DNA of 64,000 bases from Gillisia sp. CAL575 (GCF_000403785.1 NZ_APHJ01000039.1:140387-204386), one strand, 5' to 3'; counted from the first letter of the stretch, positions 17,663 through 25,943 are shown. Translations and numbers: made by a program. Notes: a model not told the origin generated them from the letters alone.

Positions 17663-18463
17663 TTATTCCATTTCTGGATACCAATCTAACTGGATAACTT
17701 CAATTTCCTTATTTCCTTTGTTTACTAATTCCTTAAATTTAGAAACATCTGAAAGTCCATCTTGTCCTCTGTAATGGTATGGATACACTTTTTTAGGTAC
17801 AAAAGCTAATACTCCATCTGCAGCATCTTCCACGGTCATCGTGTAAGGCAAATTCATGCAAACTAAAGCAACATCTATGTTTTTCAATTCTCTCATCTCT
17901 GGAATATCTTCAGTATCTCCAGAAATATATAATCGTTGACCGTCCTTTTCAACTATATAACCATTCCCTCTTCCTTTAGTATGCTTTGCATCTTTAGCTT
18001 CAGGTAAATTGTACATTGGGATTGCACTAATTGTAAATCCCATCATTTCCTTAGTATCGCCATTATTCATCACTACTAAATTAGCGTCCCTCTCTTTTGG
18101 TAATTGATCTTTAACAGCTTGTGGAACAATAATTTTTGTGTCACCCAAATTAAGAGCTTCCAATGTTTTAACATCCATATGATCTCCATGAATATCGGTT
18201 ATCAAAATAAAACTTGGAGCAGCTTTTCCTTCAAAACTTTTTGCTCCACCTACAGGGTCTGTGTAAATAACTGCATCTCCCCACTTAATAATAGCCGTTG
18301 CATGAGAGATAGATTCAATTTCTAGAGTAGCATTGGAAGTTTCCATTTCCTTATCTATTTCAGCATTTAGCTCAGTTTCGGATATCGTTTTATTTTTCTC
18401 TTCATTTTTACAAGAGGTTAACAAGATGCCCATACAAAATATGGCTATTAATGATTTTTTCAT
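17663..18463 (-). CDS. MBL-fold metallo-hydrolase lipoprotein
   Basis: This 266-residue protein begins with a lipoprotein signal ending LLTSC (Cys18). The mature part is a compact metallo-beta-lactamase fold of the UlaG/UPF0173 type: ISHATAIIKWGDAVIYTDPVGG near the start, the metal motif ILITDIHGDHMD, LYISGDTEDIPEM and the final YPYHYRGQDG. In the canonical HxHxDH motif the first His is Asp here (D-I-H-G-D-H); the remaining ligands are present. An extracytoplasmic hydrolase with unknown substrate is the best statement. It is monocistronic, converging on the DUF1232 gene. Confidence 0.8.
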   Translation of the reverse strand: MKKSLIAIFCMGILLTSCKNEEKNKTISETELNAEIDKEMETSNATLEIESISHATAIIKWGDAVIYTDPVGGAKSFEGKAAPSFILITDIHGDHMDVKTLEALNLGDTKIIVPQAVKDQLPKERDANLVVMNNGDTKEMMGFTISAIPMYNLPEAKDAKHTKGRGNGYIVEKDGQRLYISGDTEDIPEMRELKNIDVALVCMNLPYTMTVEDAADGVLAFVPKKVYPYHYRGQDGLSDVSKFKELVNKGNKEIEVIQLDWYPEME

Positions 18464-18502
18464 ATTAAAAATTTTAAGTGATTAGTACATGTTTTTCTCA
18501 TC

Positions 18503-18521
18503 AAAAAAACCCCTTAAGGGG
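18503..18521 (-). terminator. Terminator of the hut operon
   Basis: The perfect palindrome CCCCTTAAGGGG is followed, in the minus direction, by seven Ts. It lies about 67 bases past the GNAT stop codon. Confidence 0.7.
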
Positions 18522-18587
18522 CTTAATTTATGATAAGTAATTAAAGTTAATAAAGCCGGAAGGGAATCTCTCGCAATTAATATATAT

Positions 18588-19046
18588 TTATGAAAGGTTC
18601 AACTCCATCTTGATATCTCCTCTGGAATAAGGATTGTTTTCTTCAATAGGAATTTCTGTAAAACCATATTTTTTATAGATGTAGACGGCATTTTCTAATT
18701 TCCTGTTGGAATAGATTATCAGTTTTTCCCAATTTTTCTGTCTGGCAAAATTAATAGTATGTTCCATCAATTGTTGTCCAATTCTTTTTCCTTGGGCTGC
18801 AGGAATTATAGCCATCTTGGTAAGTTCAAAAATATTGTCTTCCATTTTCATTAATGCAACTGTACCAATGATTTTATTATCCTCCTTAACGAAGAAAATA
18901 CTACCTCCGGGTTCTATGATGTATTTTTCAGGATCTCCCAATACCTCTTCATCATGTGGCTCTACCCAAAAGTATTTCTCGAGCCATGCGATATTTAAAT
19001 TTTTGAAGTCCTCTGCGTATTTTGGGGAGTATGTTAGTATATCCAT
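18588..19046 (-). CDS. GNAT-family N-acetyltransferase
   Basis: This 152-residue protein has the GNAT fold with GTVALMKMEDNIFELTKMAI followed by the acetyl-CoA loop AQGKRIGQQLMEHTI and a C-terminal NAVYIYKKYGFTEI. The substrate is unknown. The start codon overlaps the hutG stop codon as TAATG, so it is translated in step with hutG and belongs to the histidine-degradation operon. That position suggests it acts on a metabolite of the pathway or on an amine made from it, but this is inference. The operon ends at the hairpin about 67 bases downstream. Confidence 0.85.
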   Translation of the reverse strand: MDILTYSPKYAEDFKNLNIAWLEKYFWVEPHDEEVLGDPEKYIIEPGGSIFFVKEDNKIIGTVALMKMEDNIFELTKMAIIPAAQGKRIGQQLMEHTINFARQKNWEKLIIYSNRKLENAVYIYKKYGFTEIPIEENNPYSRGDIKMELNLS

Positions 19047-20041
19047 TATCTAATAAAATCTGTTATAAAATAGCTTAAAGCCTTTCCTACTTTGTTTTCT
19101 GTATCTTTTGTAGGTGCTGCTTCACAAATGTGTAAATATTTTAAGTGTTCTTCTTCGGAAGCAATTCTAATGAAATTCCTAATCATATTTATCGCAAATC
19201 CACTTGGAGTTTGAGCACTGCTTGGAAAACCTTTTATGGCATCACAATCTAGTTCTAATCCAAAATCATCATGAGATACAAATTCCATCTCTTCTCTAAA
19301 TGATTTTACGATCTTTTCTGAAGGCATTAAAATTAAATGTTCAAAAAGTCGATATCCATCATTCGCAGACTGATTCATTTCATTGAAAATATATTCTGGA
19401 GTATAGTTTTGGTGTAGACCAAAAATTCGATATTTCCCTAGAAATTTATCTTGTCTGGCATAGCTAAATCCATTGCCGCTATGTCTGTAATCACTTTTTC
19501 TGAGATCGGTATGGGCATCTATATTTAAAATGTTCATCGGCTTTTTTAAAGCTTCAGAAGCACCTTTGATATTTCCATAAGCATTGTTATGCCCACCACC
19601 AATTATTATAGGAATCTTCCCTGCAGAGATGACCTTAGCTACAATTCTACTTACTACTTCATCCAATTGGCTTATTAGATCTCCGAGTTTTACATGATAA
19701 TTTGGATCTGCCGGATCTATGTTCGAAGCTTTTTTCATAACCTCCTCACACTCTACTTCCCCTAGTAAAATCAATTTTTCTGGTTTGGTATATTGATTTG
19801 CTTGAATGTTCAAGAGTGAATTTAAACAACATTTCCATGCGCCTGAAGCTCCACTTTTTCCTAGATTTCCCCGCACTCCAATATCTTCCGGAATCCCAAA
19901 AAGCACATATTTTGCATCAAAAGAAGAAAGGTGCTCGAGATTCTCTATAAAATGTACGCGCTCACCGAACTTAGTTTCTCCATCGCGGGATTTAATTATC
20001 TTCTCAACGTCTTTGAAATTATATATTTTAATTCCTTCCAT
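19046..20041 (-). CDS. hutG: Formimidoylglutamase (arginase-family ureohydrolase)
   Basis: This 331-residue protein has the manganese motifs of the ureohydrolase family: GGGHNNAYGN, NIDAHTDLR and an ELDCDAIKG near the C-terminus. It is longer than arginase-type HutG by an N-terminal segment seen in Bacteroidota formimidoylglutamases. Position immediately after hutI supports the assignment: it would hydrolyse N-formimino-glutamate to glutamate and formamide. Both junctions are TAATG overlaps (hutI stop/hutG start at 20039-20043, hutG stop/GNAT start at 19044-19048). Arginase or agmatinase are less likely given the neighbour. Confidence 0.87.
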   Translation of the reverse strand: MEGIKIYNFKDVEKIIKSRDGETKFGERVHFIENLEHLSSFDAKYVLFGIPEDIGVRGNLGKSGASGAWKCCLNSLLNIQANQYTKPEKLILLGEVECEEVMKKASNIDPADPNYHVKLGDLISQLDEVVSRIVAKVISAGKIPIIIGGGHNNAYGNIKGASEALKKPMNILNIDAHTDLRKSDYRHSGNGFSYARQDKFLGKYRIFGLHQNYTPEYIFNEMNQSANDGYRLFEHLILMPSEKIVKSFREEMEFVSHDDFGLELDCDAIKGFPSSAQTPSGFAINMIRNFIRIASEEEHLKYLHICEAAPTKDTENKVGKALSYFITDFIR

Positions 20042-21279
20042 TATTTAATCAATTTTCCGTTTAAATAAATAGCTTCTATAGGATTACTTCCAAATGCATA
20101 CGGAATGTAGGTGTAGGAAGGGATACATTTTGTAATTATAAGATTGGCAAGTTTCCCTTTTGTAATGCTTCCTACCTTTTTACTTAAATCCATCGCATAG
20201 GCGCCATTTATAGTTGCTGCATTAATTGCTTCTTCTGGGGTCATTTTCATTTTTATGCATGCTAGTGATACTACAAGATTCATATTTCCGCTGGGAGCAC
20301 TCCCAGGGTTAAAATCTGTAGCCAAAGCTAAGGGAAGATCTGCATCTATAATCATTCTGGCTGGAGTATAAGGAATGCTTAAAAATAGGGAACATCCAGG
20401 TAATGCTACTGGCATTGTATCAGAGTTTCTCAGTGCTTCTATATCTTCTGTTTTCATTTCTTCTAAGTGATCTACACTTAACGCATTGTTTTTAACCCCA
20501 ACCTGCACTCCACCAATTGCGTTAAACTGATTTACATGAATTTTAGGACGTAAATTAAATTTGGCTGCAGCTTTTAATAATTTATTCGTGTCTTCTACCG
20601 AAAAATAACCTTGTTCACAAAAAACATCGATATACTCGGCAAGATTCTCTTCAGCAACTGCAGGAAGAATTTCCTGTATTACGTGTTCTATATATTCGCT
20701 TTTCTTATTTTTATATTCTAAGGGTAGAGCATGAGCTCCTAAAAAAGTAGCTTTTATAGGTAGATTATAATTCTGCTGTAATTTTTTAATCACTCTAAGC
20801 ATTTTAAGCTCAGCATCCTTTGTTAATCCGTAGCCAGATTTTATCTCTACTGCACCAGTTCCTAGTTTTATGACCTCATCCAGTCTTTTTGCAGATTGAT
20901 CATAAAGATCCTCTTCTGAAGTGTTTTGTAAAGTTTTAGCAGAATTTAAAATTCCACCACCATTATTAGCTATCTCTTCATAAGATAGACCGCTAATTCG
21001 CTGTCCAAATTCTTGTTCTCTGTTCCCTGCGTATACAATATGAGTATGAGAATCACACCAAGAAGGAAGCACCATTTTCCCGCTGAGATCTATAATTTTA
21101 TCTGAGGAAATCTCAGGAAGATCATCCATTTTTCCATAGTCGGAGATCTTATCATCTTCTATTAGTAACCAAGCATTCTTGATCGTTGGAAGAATGTTCA
21201 TCTCTTTTCCAGAAAGCTTTAAAACGGAGTTTTCTCTAACCTGAAGCAATTCTTTAATATTCGTAAAAAGTAATTTCAT
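20041..21279 (-). CDS. hutI: Imidazolonepropionase
   Basis: This 412-residue amidohydrolase-fold protein has the metal site DSHTHIVYAGNREQEF, GAVEIKSGYGLT, FLGAHALP, a FCEQGYFS segment and ALATDFNPGSAP, all typical of HutI. It opens the imidazolone ring to give N-formimino-glutamate, the third step of histidine degradation. It is the first gene of a three-gene operon with hutG and a GNAT protein; hutH and hutU are not in the window. Upstream on the minus strand there is TATCTTTA, a near match to the -7 box, only a few bases before the ATG. No HutC-type regulator is present nearby. Confidence 0.95.
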   Translation of the reverse strand: MKLLFTNIKELLQVRENSVLKLSGKEMNILPTIKNAWLLIEDDKISDYGKMDDLPEISSDKIIDLSGKMVLPSWCDSHTHIVYAGNREQEFGQRISGLSYEEIANNGGGILNSAKTLQNTSEEDLYDQSAKRLDEVIKLGTGAVEIKSGYGLTKDAELKMLRVIKKLQQNYNLPIKATFLGAHALPLEYKNKKSEYIEHVIQEILPAVAEENLAEYIDVFCEQGYFSVEDTNKLLKAAAKFNLRPKIHVNQFNAIGGVQVGVKNNALSVDHLEEMKTEDIEALRNSDTMPVALPGCSLFLSIPYTPARMIIDADLPLALATDFNPGSAPSGNMNLVVSLACIKMKMTPEEAINAATINGAYAMDLSKKVGSITKGKLANLIITKCIPSYTYIPYAFGSNPIEAIYLNGKLIK

Positions 21280-21341
21280 AGTGTAAAGATAGAAAAGCCT
21301 TTAGGTTTTTACCTTTACTTTAAAAAAATTGAAAGCAGATT

Positions 21342-21719
21342 TTATAAGATATGTTGCGCCAAGATCTTTTGTACTTCATAAATATCGACACTCTTGTTAA
21401 ACCTCTTTGAAATAGAAGGATTTTGTTCTCCAGAGATCCAGATCTTTAATTCAGCATCCAAATCAAAACTGCCTGCAGTTTCAATACTAAATCTGGAAAT
21501 GCTTCGATAGCTCACCGAGAAATATTCCATTTTTCTGCCAGTTAGACCTTGCACATCTACTAAGATCAATCTTTTATCTGTAAAAATAAAAGTGTCTCTT
21601 ATTAATTTAAATCCCGCTTCAATAGTTTCTGAAGGAATTAGTAATTTCCTATAATTCTTTTCCAGAACAGATGTTTCTATACTACCTGCATTTCCTAATA
21701 AAGATGAAAATATACTCAT
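21342..21719 (-). CDS. PH-domain protein (PF08000-like, bPH_1)
   Basis: This 125-residue protein is a single bacterial pleckstrin-homology domain: GFKLIRDTFIFTDKRLILVDVQGLTGRKMEYFSVSYRSISRFSIETAGSFDLDAELKIWISG is the characteristic strand order, ending in a helix (SVDIYEVQKILAQHIL). No signal peptide or membrane helix is seen. Proteins of this family are small, widely spread and of unknown function. It sits alone between the hut operon and an alcohol dehydrogenase, both on the same strand; spacing of 62 and 133 bases argues for separate transcription. Confidence 0.82.
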   Translation of the reverse strand: MSIFSSLLGNAGSIETSVLEKNYRKLLIPSETIEAGFKLIRDTFIFTDKRLILVDVQGLTGRKMEYFSVSYRSISRFSIETAGSFDLDAELKIWISGEQNPSISKRFNKSVDIYEVQKILAQHIL

Positions 21720-21751
21720 GTTTGTGTTTTGTAGTTTGGTTCAAAATAAAA

Positions 21752-21829
21752 GAGGCTGTTTTTAAAACTATATTCAGCACAATCCGAAATTATCAGATAG
21801 ACCAAATTATAAATTTTAAAAACAACCTC
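21752..21829. repeat. Long-loop inverted repeat
   Basis: Left arm GAGGCTGTTTTTAAAA (21752-21767) and right arm TTTTAAAAACAACCTC (21814-21829) match at 15 of 16 positions across 46 bases. It lies between the dehydrogenase stop and the PH-domain start, both on the minus strand, and may act as a weak terminator or be a repeat remnant. Confidence 0.5.
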
Positions 21830-21852
21830 ACTAAATAATTATAGAAAAGCGT

Positions 21853-22920
21853 TTAACTTTCCTTAAGTGACTTCATATCAATTACAAATCTGTATTTCAC
21901 ATCAGATTTCTGAACTCTTTCATATGCATCATTGATGTTTTGAATATCAATCATCTCTACATCCGAAACTATATTATGTTTTCCACAGAAATCTAGCATT
22001 TCTTGAGTTTCTTTAATTCCTCCAATAAGAGAGCCGGCAATACTTTTTCTGCTTGCAATTAATCCACCTCCATGAATAGGATCCAACGGCTCAATTGCTC
22101 CAACCAATACCATTGTAGCATCTCTTTTTAACAATGCGATATATGGATTCACATCATGACCTACAGGAACTGTATTTAAGAGAAAATCAAAAGAATTAGC
22201 ATGTTCCTTCATTTGTTCTTCATCTTTGGAGATCAAGACTTCATCTGCTCCTAATTTTTTAGCATCTTCACTTTTCCCTGGAGAAGTAGTGATCATAACC
22301 ACATGAGCACCCATTGCATGTGCAAATTTAATTCCCATATGCCCTAATCCTCCAAGACCAATTACTCCAACTTTATCTCCCGCTTTTACATTCCAATGAT
22401 TAAGAGGGGAAAAGGTTGTTATTCCAGCACAAAGTAATGGAGCTACTGCTTCAATATCTAAATTTTCTGGAACGTTAAGTACGAATTTTTTATCTACAAC
22501 CACTTTTTCTGAGTAGCCTCCAAAAGTATGTCCTCCTAAATGCTTGTCTTTACTGTTGTATGTAAAAGTTGCGCCATTTTCGCAATACTGCTCCAAATCT
22601 TCCTTACAAGAAGCACAAGTCTGGCAAGAATCTACCATACACCCAACTCCAACAAGATCTCCTTCTTTAAAATTCTTAACGTTCTCACCAACTTTAGTTA
22701 CACGACCAACAATTTCATGACCTGGTACTACAGGATATTGTGAATTTTTCCAATCATTTTTAACAGTATGTATATCACTATGGCAAACCCCACAGTACAA
22801 AATATCAATTTCTACATCTTCTTTAGTGATATCTCTTCTTTCTATGTTTAAAGGTTCTAGTTCTGCAGTTTTAGATGATGCAGCATATGCTTTAACTTCG
22901 CTCATGATTTTCTTTTTCAT
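21853..22920 (-). CDS. Zinc-dependent NAD(P) alcohol dehydrogenase, YahK/cinnamyl-type
   Basis: This 355-residue medium-chain dehydrogenase has catalytic zinc ligands in CGVCHSDIHTVKNDW, GHEIVGRVTKVG, the structural zinc lobe with four cysteines in CMVDSCQTCASCKEDLEQYC and the Rossmann motif GLGGLGHMGIKFAHAMG. This arrangement marks the broad-range aldehyde reductases of the YahK/cinnamyl-alcohol type, which usually use NADPH. The start is uncertain: ATG at 22920 gives MKKKIM, but the ATG five codons later (22905) is preceded by AAGAAAA and gives the MSEVKAYA start seen in such proteins. It is transcribed alone. Confidence 0.88.
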   Translation of the reverse strand: MKKKIMSEVKAYAASSKTAELEPLNIERRDITKEDVEIDILYCGVCHSDIHTVKNDWKNSQYPVVPGHEIVGRVTKVGENVKNFKEGDLVGVGCMVDSCQTCASCKEDLEQYCENGATFTYNSKDKHLGGHTFGGYSEKVVVDKKFVLNVPENLDIEAVAPLLCAGITTFSPLNHWNVKAGDKVGVIGLGGLGHMGIKFAHAMGAHVVMITTSPGKSEDAKKLGADEVLISKDEEQMKEHANSFDFLLNTVPVGHDVNPYIALLKRDATMVLVGAIEPLDPIHGGGLIASRKSIAGSLIGGIKETQEMLDFCGKHNIVSDVEMIDIQNINDAYERVQKSDVKYRFVIDMKSLKES

Positions 22921-23129
22921 ATTAATTTAAGGAAACTAAGGTACGGATTATAGGAGCTGGCAGTATGAATTGAAGGCACTTTAAACTAAGTTTAACTCTA
23001 TATATTAACACAGGTTATTATTTCTGAAAAATAGATTCAAAGATTGTGATATTAGTCTTTCTTAAAAAGAGTTTAGATAAATTCTTTTTACCTTAGAGCA
23101 AAATTTAGAATACTAAAACAGCAAAGCAT

Positions 23130-24293
23130 ATGACTGATAAGAAACTTGGAATTAACACTCGTTGCACACACGCAGGAGAATTAAATGATACTCAATTTAA
23201 AGGAGCTATTTCTCCATTATATATGTCTACTTCCTATGCTTTTGAAGATGTAGAAGTGAAGCGATATCCAAGATATTTTAATACCCCCAATCAGGTAGCT
23301 TTAGCAGAGAAAATGGCTGCCTTAGAAAACGGGGAAGCTGCCTTGATCTTTGGAAGCGGTATGGCAGCAGTAAGCAATGCAATGATGGCTTTTTTACATA
23401 GTGGGGATCATGTGGTTTTGCAAAACACGCTTTACGGAGGAACCAGGAATCTGATTATGGAAGAGTTCAAAAAGTTCGGGATTTCCTATTCATTTACCAA
23501 AAACCTGAAGCCGGAAAGTTTTGAAGCAGAGATAAAGGAGAATACTAAGGTGATTTATATAGAGACGCCATCAAATCCTTTACTTACAATTACAGATCTT
23601 AACGCGATTTCAAAGATTGCTAAAAAGCACAGACTTGTAAGTATGATAGATAATACATTTGCATCTCCTGTAAATCAAAATCCTATAGATTTTGGGATTG
23701 ATGTAGTAATACATTCTGCCACTAAATATATGGGTGGACATAGTGATATATTGGCTGGAACTGTTATTTCTTCTGAAGCGCATATAGAAACTATTTTTCA
23801 GTTAGCTAAGAATTTTGGAGGGAATTTGAGCGATTATACGGTTTGGCTTTTGGAGAGAAGTATTAAAACCATGGGCCTACGGGTAAAAGCTCAGAATAAG
23901 AATGCTAAAAAGTTGGCGAAATATCTTGAAAAACATGAGGATGTAGAACGAGTATATTATCCAGGATTAAGATCTCATCCAGATCATGAACTTGCGAAAT
24001 CTCAAATGCGTGGATTTGGAGGAATGCTTTCTTTTGAACTGAAAGATGGTATCAATGCTTCTTTATTTCAGAAGCAATTAAAAATGATAAAGCCATCTAT
24101 GAGTCTTGCAGGAGTTGAATCTACTATTCTATTGCCAACATTGACTTCTCACGCATTATTAAGTGCAGAAGAAAGAGCGGCAGAGGGAATTAAAGATAAT
24201 TTGATGCGCTTTTCTGTTGGGATCGAAGAAAAAGAAGATCTCATTGCAGATCTAGAACAGGCTTTGGTGGCTGTTAAAGAATTGAAAGTTTAA
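23130..24293 (+). CDS. Trans-sulfuration PLP enzyme (methionine gamma-lyase / cystathionine gamma-synthase family)
   Basis: This 387-residue enzyme has the Cys/Met-metabolism PLP fold: ENGEAALIFGSGMAAVSNAMMAFLHSGD binds the cofactor phosphate, YIETPSNPLL follows, and Lys199 in HSATKYMGGHSD forms the Schiff base. The N-terminal SPLYMSTSYAFEDVEVKRYPRYFNT differs from E. coli MetB, and the enzyme could be a methionine gamma-lyase, cystathionine gamma-synthase or beta-lyase; sequence alone does not settle this. It is followed 23 bases later by bshB1. The pairing with a thiol-biosynthesis gene suggests cysteine supply for bacillithiol (inference). Confidence 0.88.
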   Translation: MTDKKLGINTRCTHAGELNDTQFKGAISPLYMSTSYAFEDVEVKRYPRYFNTPNQVALAEKMAALENGEAALIFGSGMAAVSNAMMAFLHSGDHVVLQNTLYGGTRNLIMEEFKKFGISYSFTKNLKPESFEAEIKENTKVIYIETPSNPLLTITDLNAISKIAKKHRLVSMIDNTFASPVNQNPIDFGIDVVIHSATKYMGGHSDILAGTVISSEAHIETIFQLAKNFGGNLSDYTVWLLERSIKTMGLRVKAQNKNAKKLAKYLEKHEDVERVYYPGLRSHPDHELAKSQMRGFGGMLSFELKDGINASLFQKQLKMIKPSMSLAGVESTILLPTLTSHALLSAEERAAEGIKDNLMRFSVGIEEKEDLIADLEQALVAVKELKV

Positions 24294-24316
24294 ATATTAC
24301 AGAGAATATTATATAT

Positions 24317-25033
24317 ATGAAATTAGATATATTGGCAATTGGTGCTCATCCCGATGATATTGAGTTGAGTTGTGCAGGAACAATCGCTAAGGAAGTAGAT
24401 AAAGGTAGAAAAGTAGGTGTTCTAGATCTTACTCGCGGAGAACTCGGAACTCGTGGAACCGCGGAAACCAGAGATCAGGAAGCTGCTGATGCGGCCGAGA
24501 TACTTGGTTTGGACGTAAGAGAAAATTTAAGATTTAAAGATGGGTTTTTTCTGAATGATGAAGCACATCAATTAGACATCATTAGAATAATTAGAAAATA
24601 TAAGCCAGAAATCGTGTTTTGTAATGCGATAGATGATAGGCATATAGATCATGGGAAGGGTTCTAAATTAGTGAGTGATTCTTGCTTTTTGAGCGGACTA
24701 TTAAAAATTGAAACTAAGGATAATGGAATAGTGCAGGAGCCTTGGAGGCCAAAGCATGTATATCATTATATTCAATGGAAAAATATAACTCCAGACATCG
24801 CTGTAGACATTACTGGATATATGGATATTAAGTTGAAATCTGTAATGGCTTATAAGACTCAATTTTTTGATAAAGATAGCAGTGAGCCTGCTACACCAAT
24901 CTCCAGCGATAACTTTTTTGATAGTATTACCTATCGTGCTAGAGACTTAGGACGACTTATTGGAAAAGAATATGCAGAAGGATTTACCGTAGAACGTTAT
25001 CCTGCAGTGGATTCCATTTTTGACCTAATTTAA
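24317..25033 (+). CDS. bshB1: Bacillithiol biosynthesis deacetylase BshB1
   Basis: This 238-residue LmbE-like zinc deacetylase has the GAHPDDIELSC metal motif at the N-terminus, DLTRGELGTRGT, a second metal His in DDRHIDHGKGS, and a C-terminal GKEYAEGF motif, all characteristic of the BshB1 subgroup. It removes the acetyl group from GlcNAc-malate to give GlcN-malate, the second step of bacillithiol synthesis. It is the second gene of a unit with the trans-sulfuration enzyme, and tRNA-His begins 60 bases downstream. BshA and BshC are not in this window. YtxJ at 13758 is a likely user of the product. Confidence 0.93.
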   Translation: MKLDILAIGAHPDDIELSCAGTIAKEVDKGRKVGVLDLTRGELGTRGTAETRDQEAADAAEILGLDVRENLRFKDGFFLNDEAHQLDIIRIIRKYKPEIVFCNAIDDRHIDHGKGSKLVSDSCFLSGLLKIETKDNGIVQEPWRPKHVYHYIQWKNITPDIAVDITGYMDIKLKSVMAYKTQFFDKDSSEPATPISSDNFFDSITYRARDLGRLIGKEYAEGFTVERYPAVDSIFDLI

Positions 25034-25047
25034 TTTCATTTTTTTCT

Positions 25048-25077
25048 TTGCGGAATTACAGAAAAAATATACATTTG
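25048..25077 (+). promoter_or_regulatory. Complete Bacteroidota promoter of tRNA-His
   Basis: TTG (25048-25050), a spacer of exactly 19 bases, and TACATTTG (25070-25077) match the TTG-N19-TAnnTTTG consensus. The tRNA starts 16 bases later. Confidence 0.75.
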
Positions 25078-25093
25078 CATCCGCGAATAAATG

Positions 25094-25167
25094 GTGGTTG
25101 TAGCTCAGCTGGTTAGAGCATCGGTTTGTGGTACCGAGGGTCGCCGGTTCGAACCCGGTCTTCCACC
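25094..25167 (+). tRNA. tRNA-His (GTG anticodon)
   Basis: D arm with AGCTCAG, anticodon arm TCGGT-TTGTGGT-ACCGA with GTG at 34-36, and T arm with the TTCGAAC loop are all present. G at 25093 can be the extra G(-1) that pairs with discriminator C73 (25167), the identity mark of tRNA-His. The acceptor stem as I align it, GTGGTTG with CTTCCAC, has two adjacent T-T mismatches (positions 5-68 and 6-67). The CCA end is not encoded. A strong terminator follows directly. Confidence 0.93.
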
Positions 25168-25174
25168 CTTTTTT

Positions 25175-25205
25175 AAACTCCTTAGGAAACTAAGGAGTTT
25201 TTTTT
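25175..25205 (+). terminator. Terminator after tRNA-His
   Basis: AAACTCCTTAG and CTAAGGAGTTT form an 11-bp stem with a GAAA loop, followed by a T-run. Confidence 0.9.
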
Positions 25206-25294
25206 GTTTTAAATTCTTCTGTACTCAGAATGATTTTTGAGTCGTTAATCAAGATACTAGGAAGCTCTTATGTGTTCAATGATTACATCTAAAT

Positions 25295-25840
25295 TTAAGG
25301 AACCAAAAAGGTTTCCTTCCAGATTCCATCTTCTAGTCTAAATCTTGCTCGAAGATGATTAGAATCTTCTTTAATCTTTAAGTATTCTATTCTTGCAGGT
25401 ATAAATTCCAAGAGGGCGAAATTTAATTTTTTGGTTCTCTCTACCTTCAATGGATTTTTAATTGGCTTTCCTGGAGGGAATAAAGTATTATAATTGTTTA
25501 CCGCTTTCCCATCTATTTTTTCTTTGTGTTCTTCCCATTCCTCATTATGAGTATGTATTAAGATGGTTCCTTTAATTATTAATTGAAGCTGTGCTTTAGG
25601 ATTATAAAATAAGCCGCTGACCTTTGGATTAGTCTGGATTTGTTTGATCTTCGTAGATCTTAGATCAGTATAAAAAAGCAAACTTTTATTTTCTGTAACA
25701 CCTCTCAAAATAACGGTGCGTTGTCTAATGGATTCATTTTTTCCAGTTGTAGCCAAAGTAAAATAATTGAATGGGTGTTCCTTATTGGATGAGGCAAAGT
25801 TAAGTTCCTTCCATGCATCCTGATATAAATCGTTTAACAT
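25295..25840 (-). CDS. Pyridoxamine 5'-phosphate oxidase-like flavoprotein
   Basis: This 181-residue protein has the split-barrel FMN fold: FNYFTLATTGKNESIRQRTVILRGVTENKSLLFYTDLRSTKIKQIQTNPKVSGLFYNPK matches the core in which Arg-Thr-Val and TDxRSxK motifs bind FMN phosphate. It is shorter than true PdxH (about 215) and has a C-terminal ALLEFIPARIEYLKI and RARFRL in place of the PdxH dimer tail. It is therefore a general PNPOx-family protein rather than the vitamin B6 enzyme. The substrate is unknown. It is transcribed towards the tRNA-His gene; the SIMPL gene lies 103 bases upstream on the same strand. Confidence 0.8.
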   Translation of the reverse strand: MLNDLYQDAWKELNFASSNKEHPFNYFTLATTGKNESIRQRTVILRGVTENKSLLFYTDLRSTKIKQIQTNPKVSGLFYNPKAQLQLIIKGTILIHTHNEEWEEHKEKIDGKAVNNYNTLFPPGKPIKNPLKVERTKKLNFALLEFIPARIEYLKIKEDSNHLRARFRLEDGIWKETFLVP

Positions 25841-25943
25841 GTGCTTATATGTGATTAATTAGTTTTTTATAAATTATTCATTTAGCTCAGGTTATGGGGG
25901 ATTCTAATGATTTTGATTATTATATCGAGTTTTTAATATTCCT

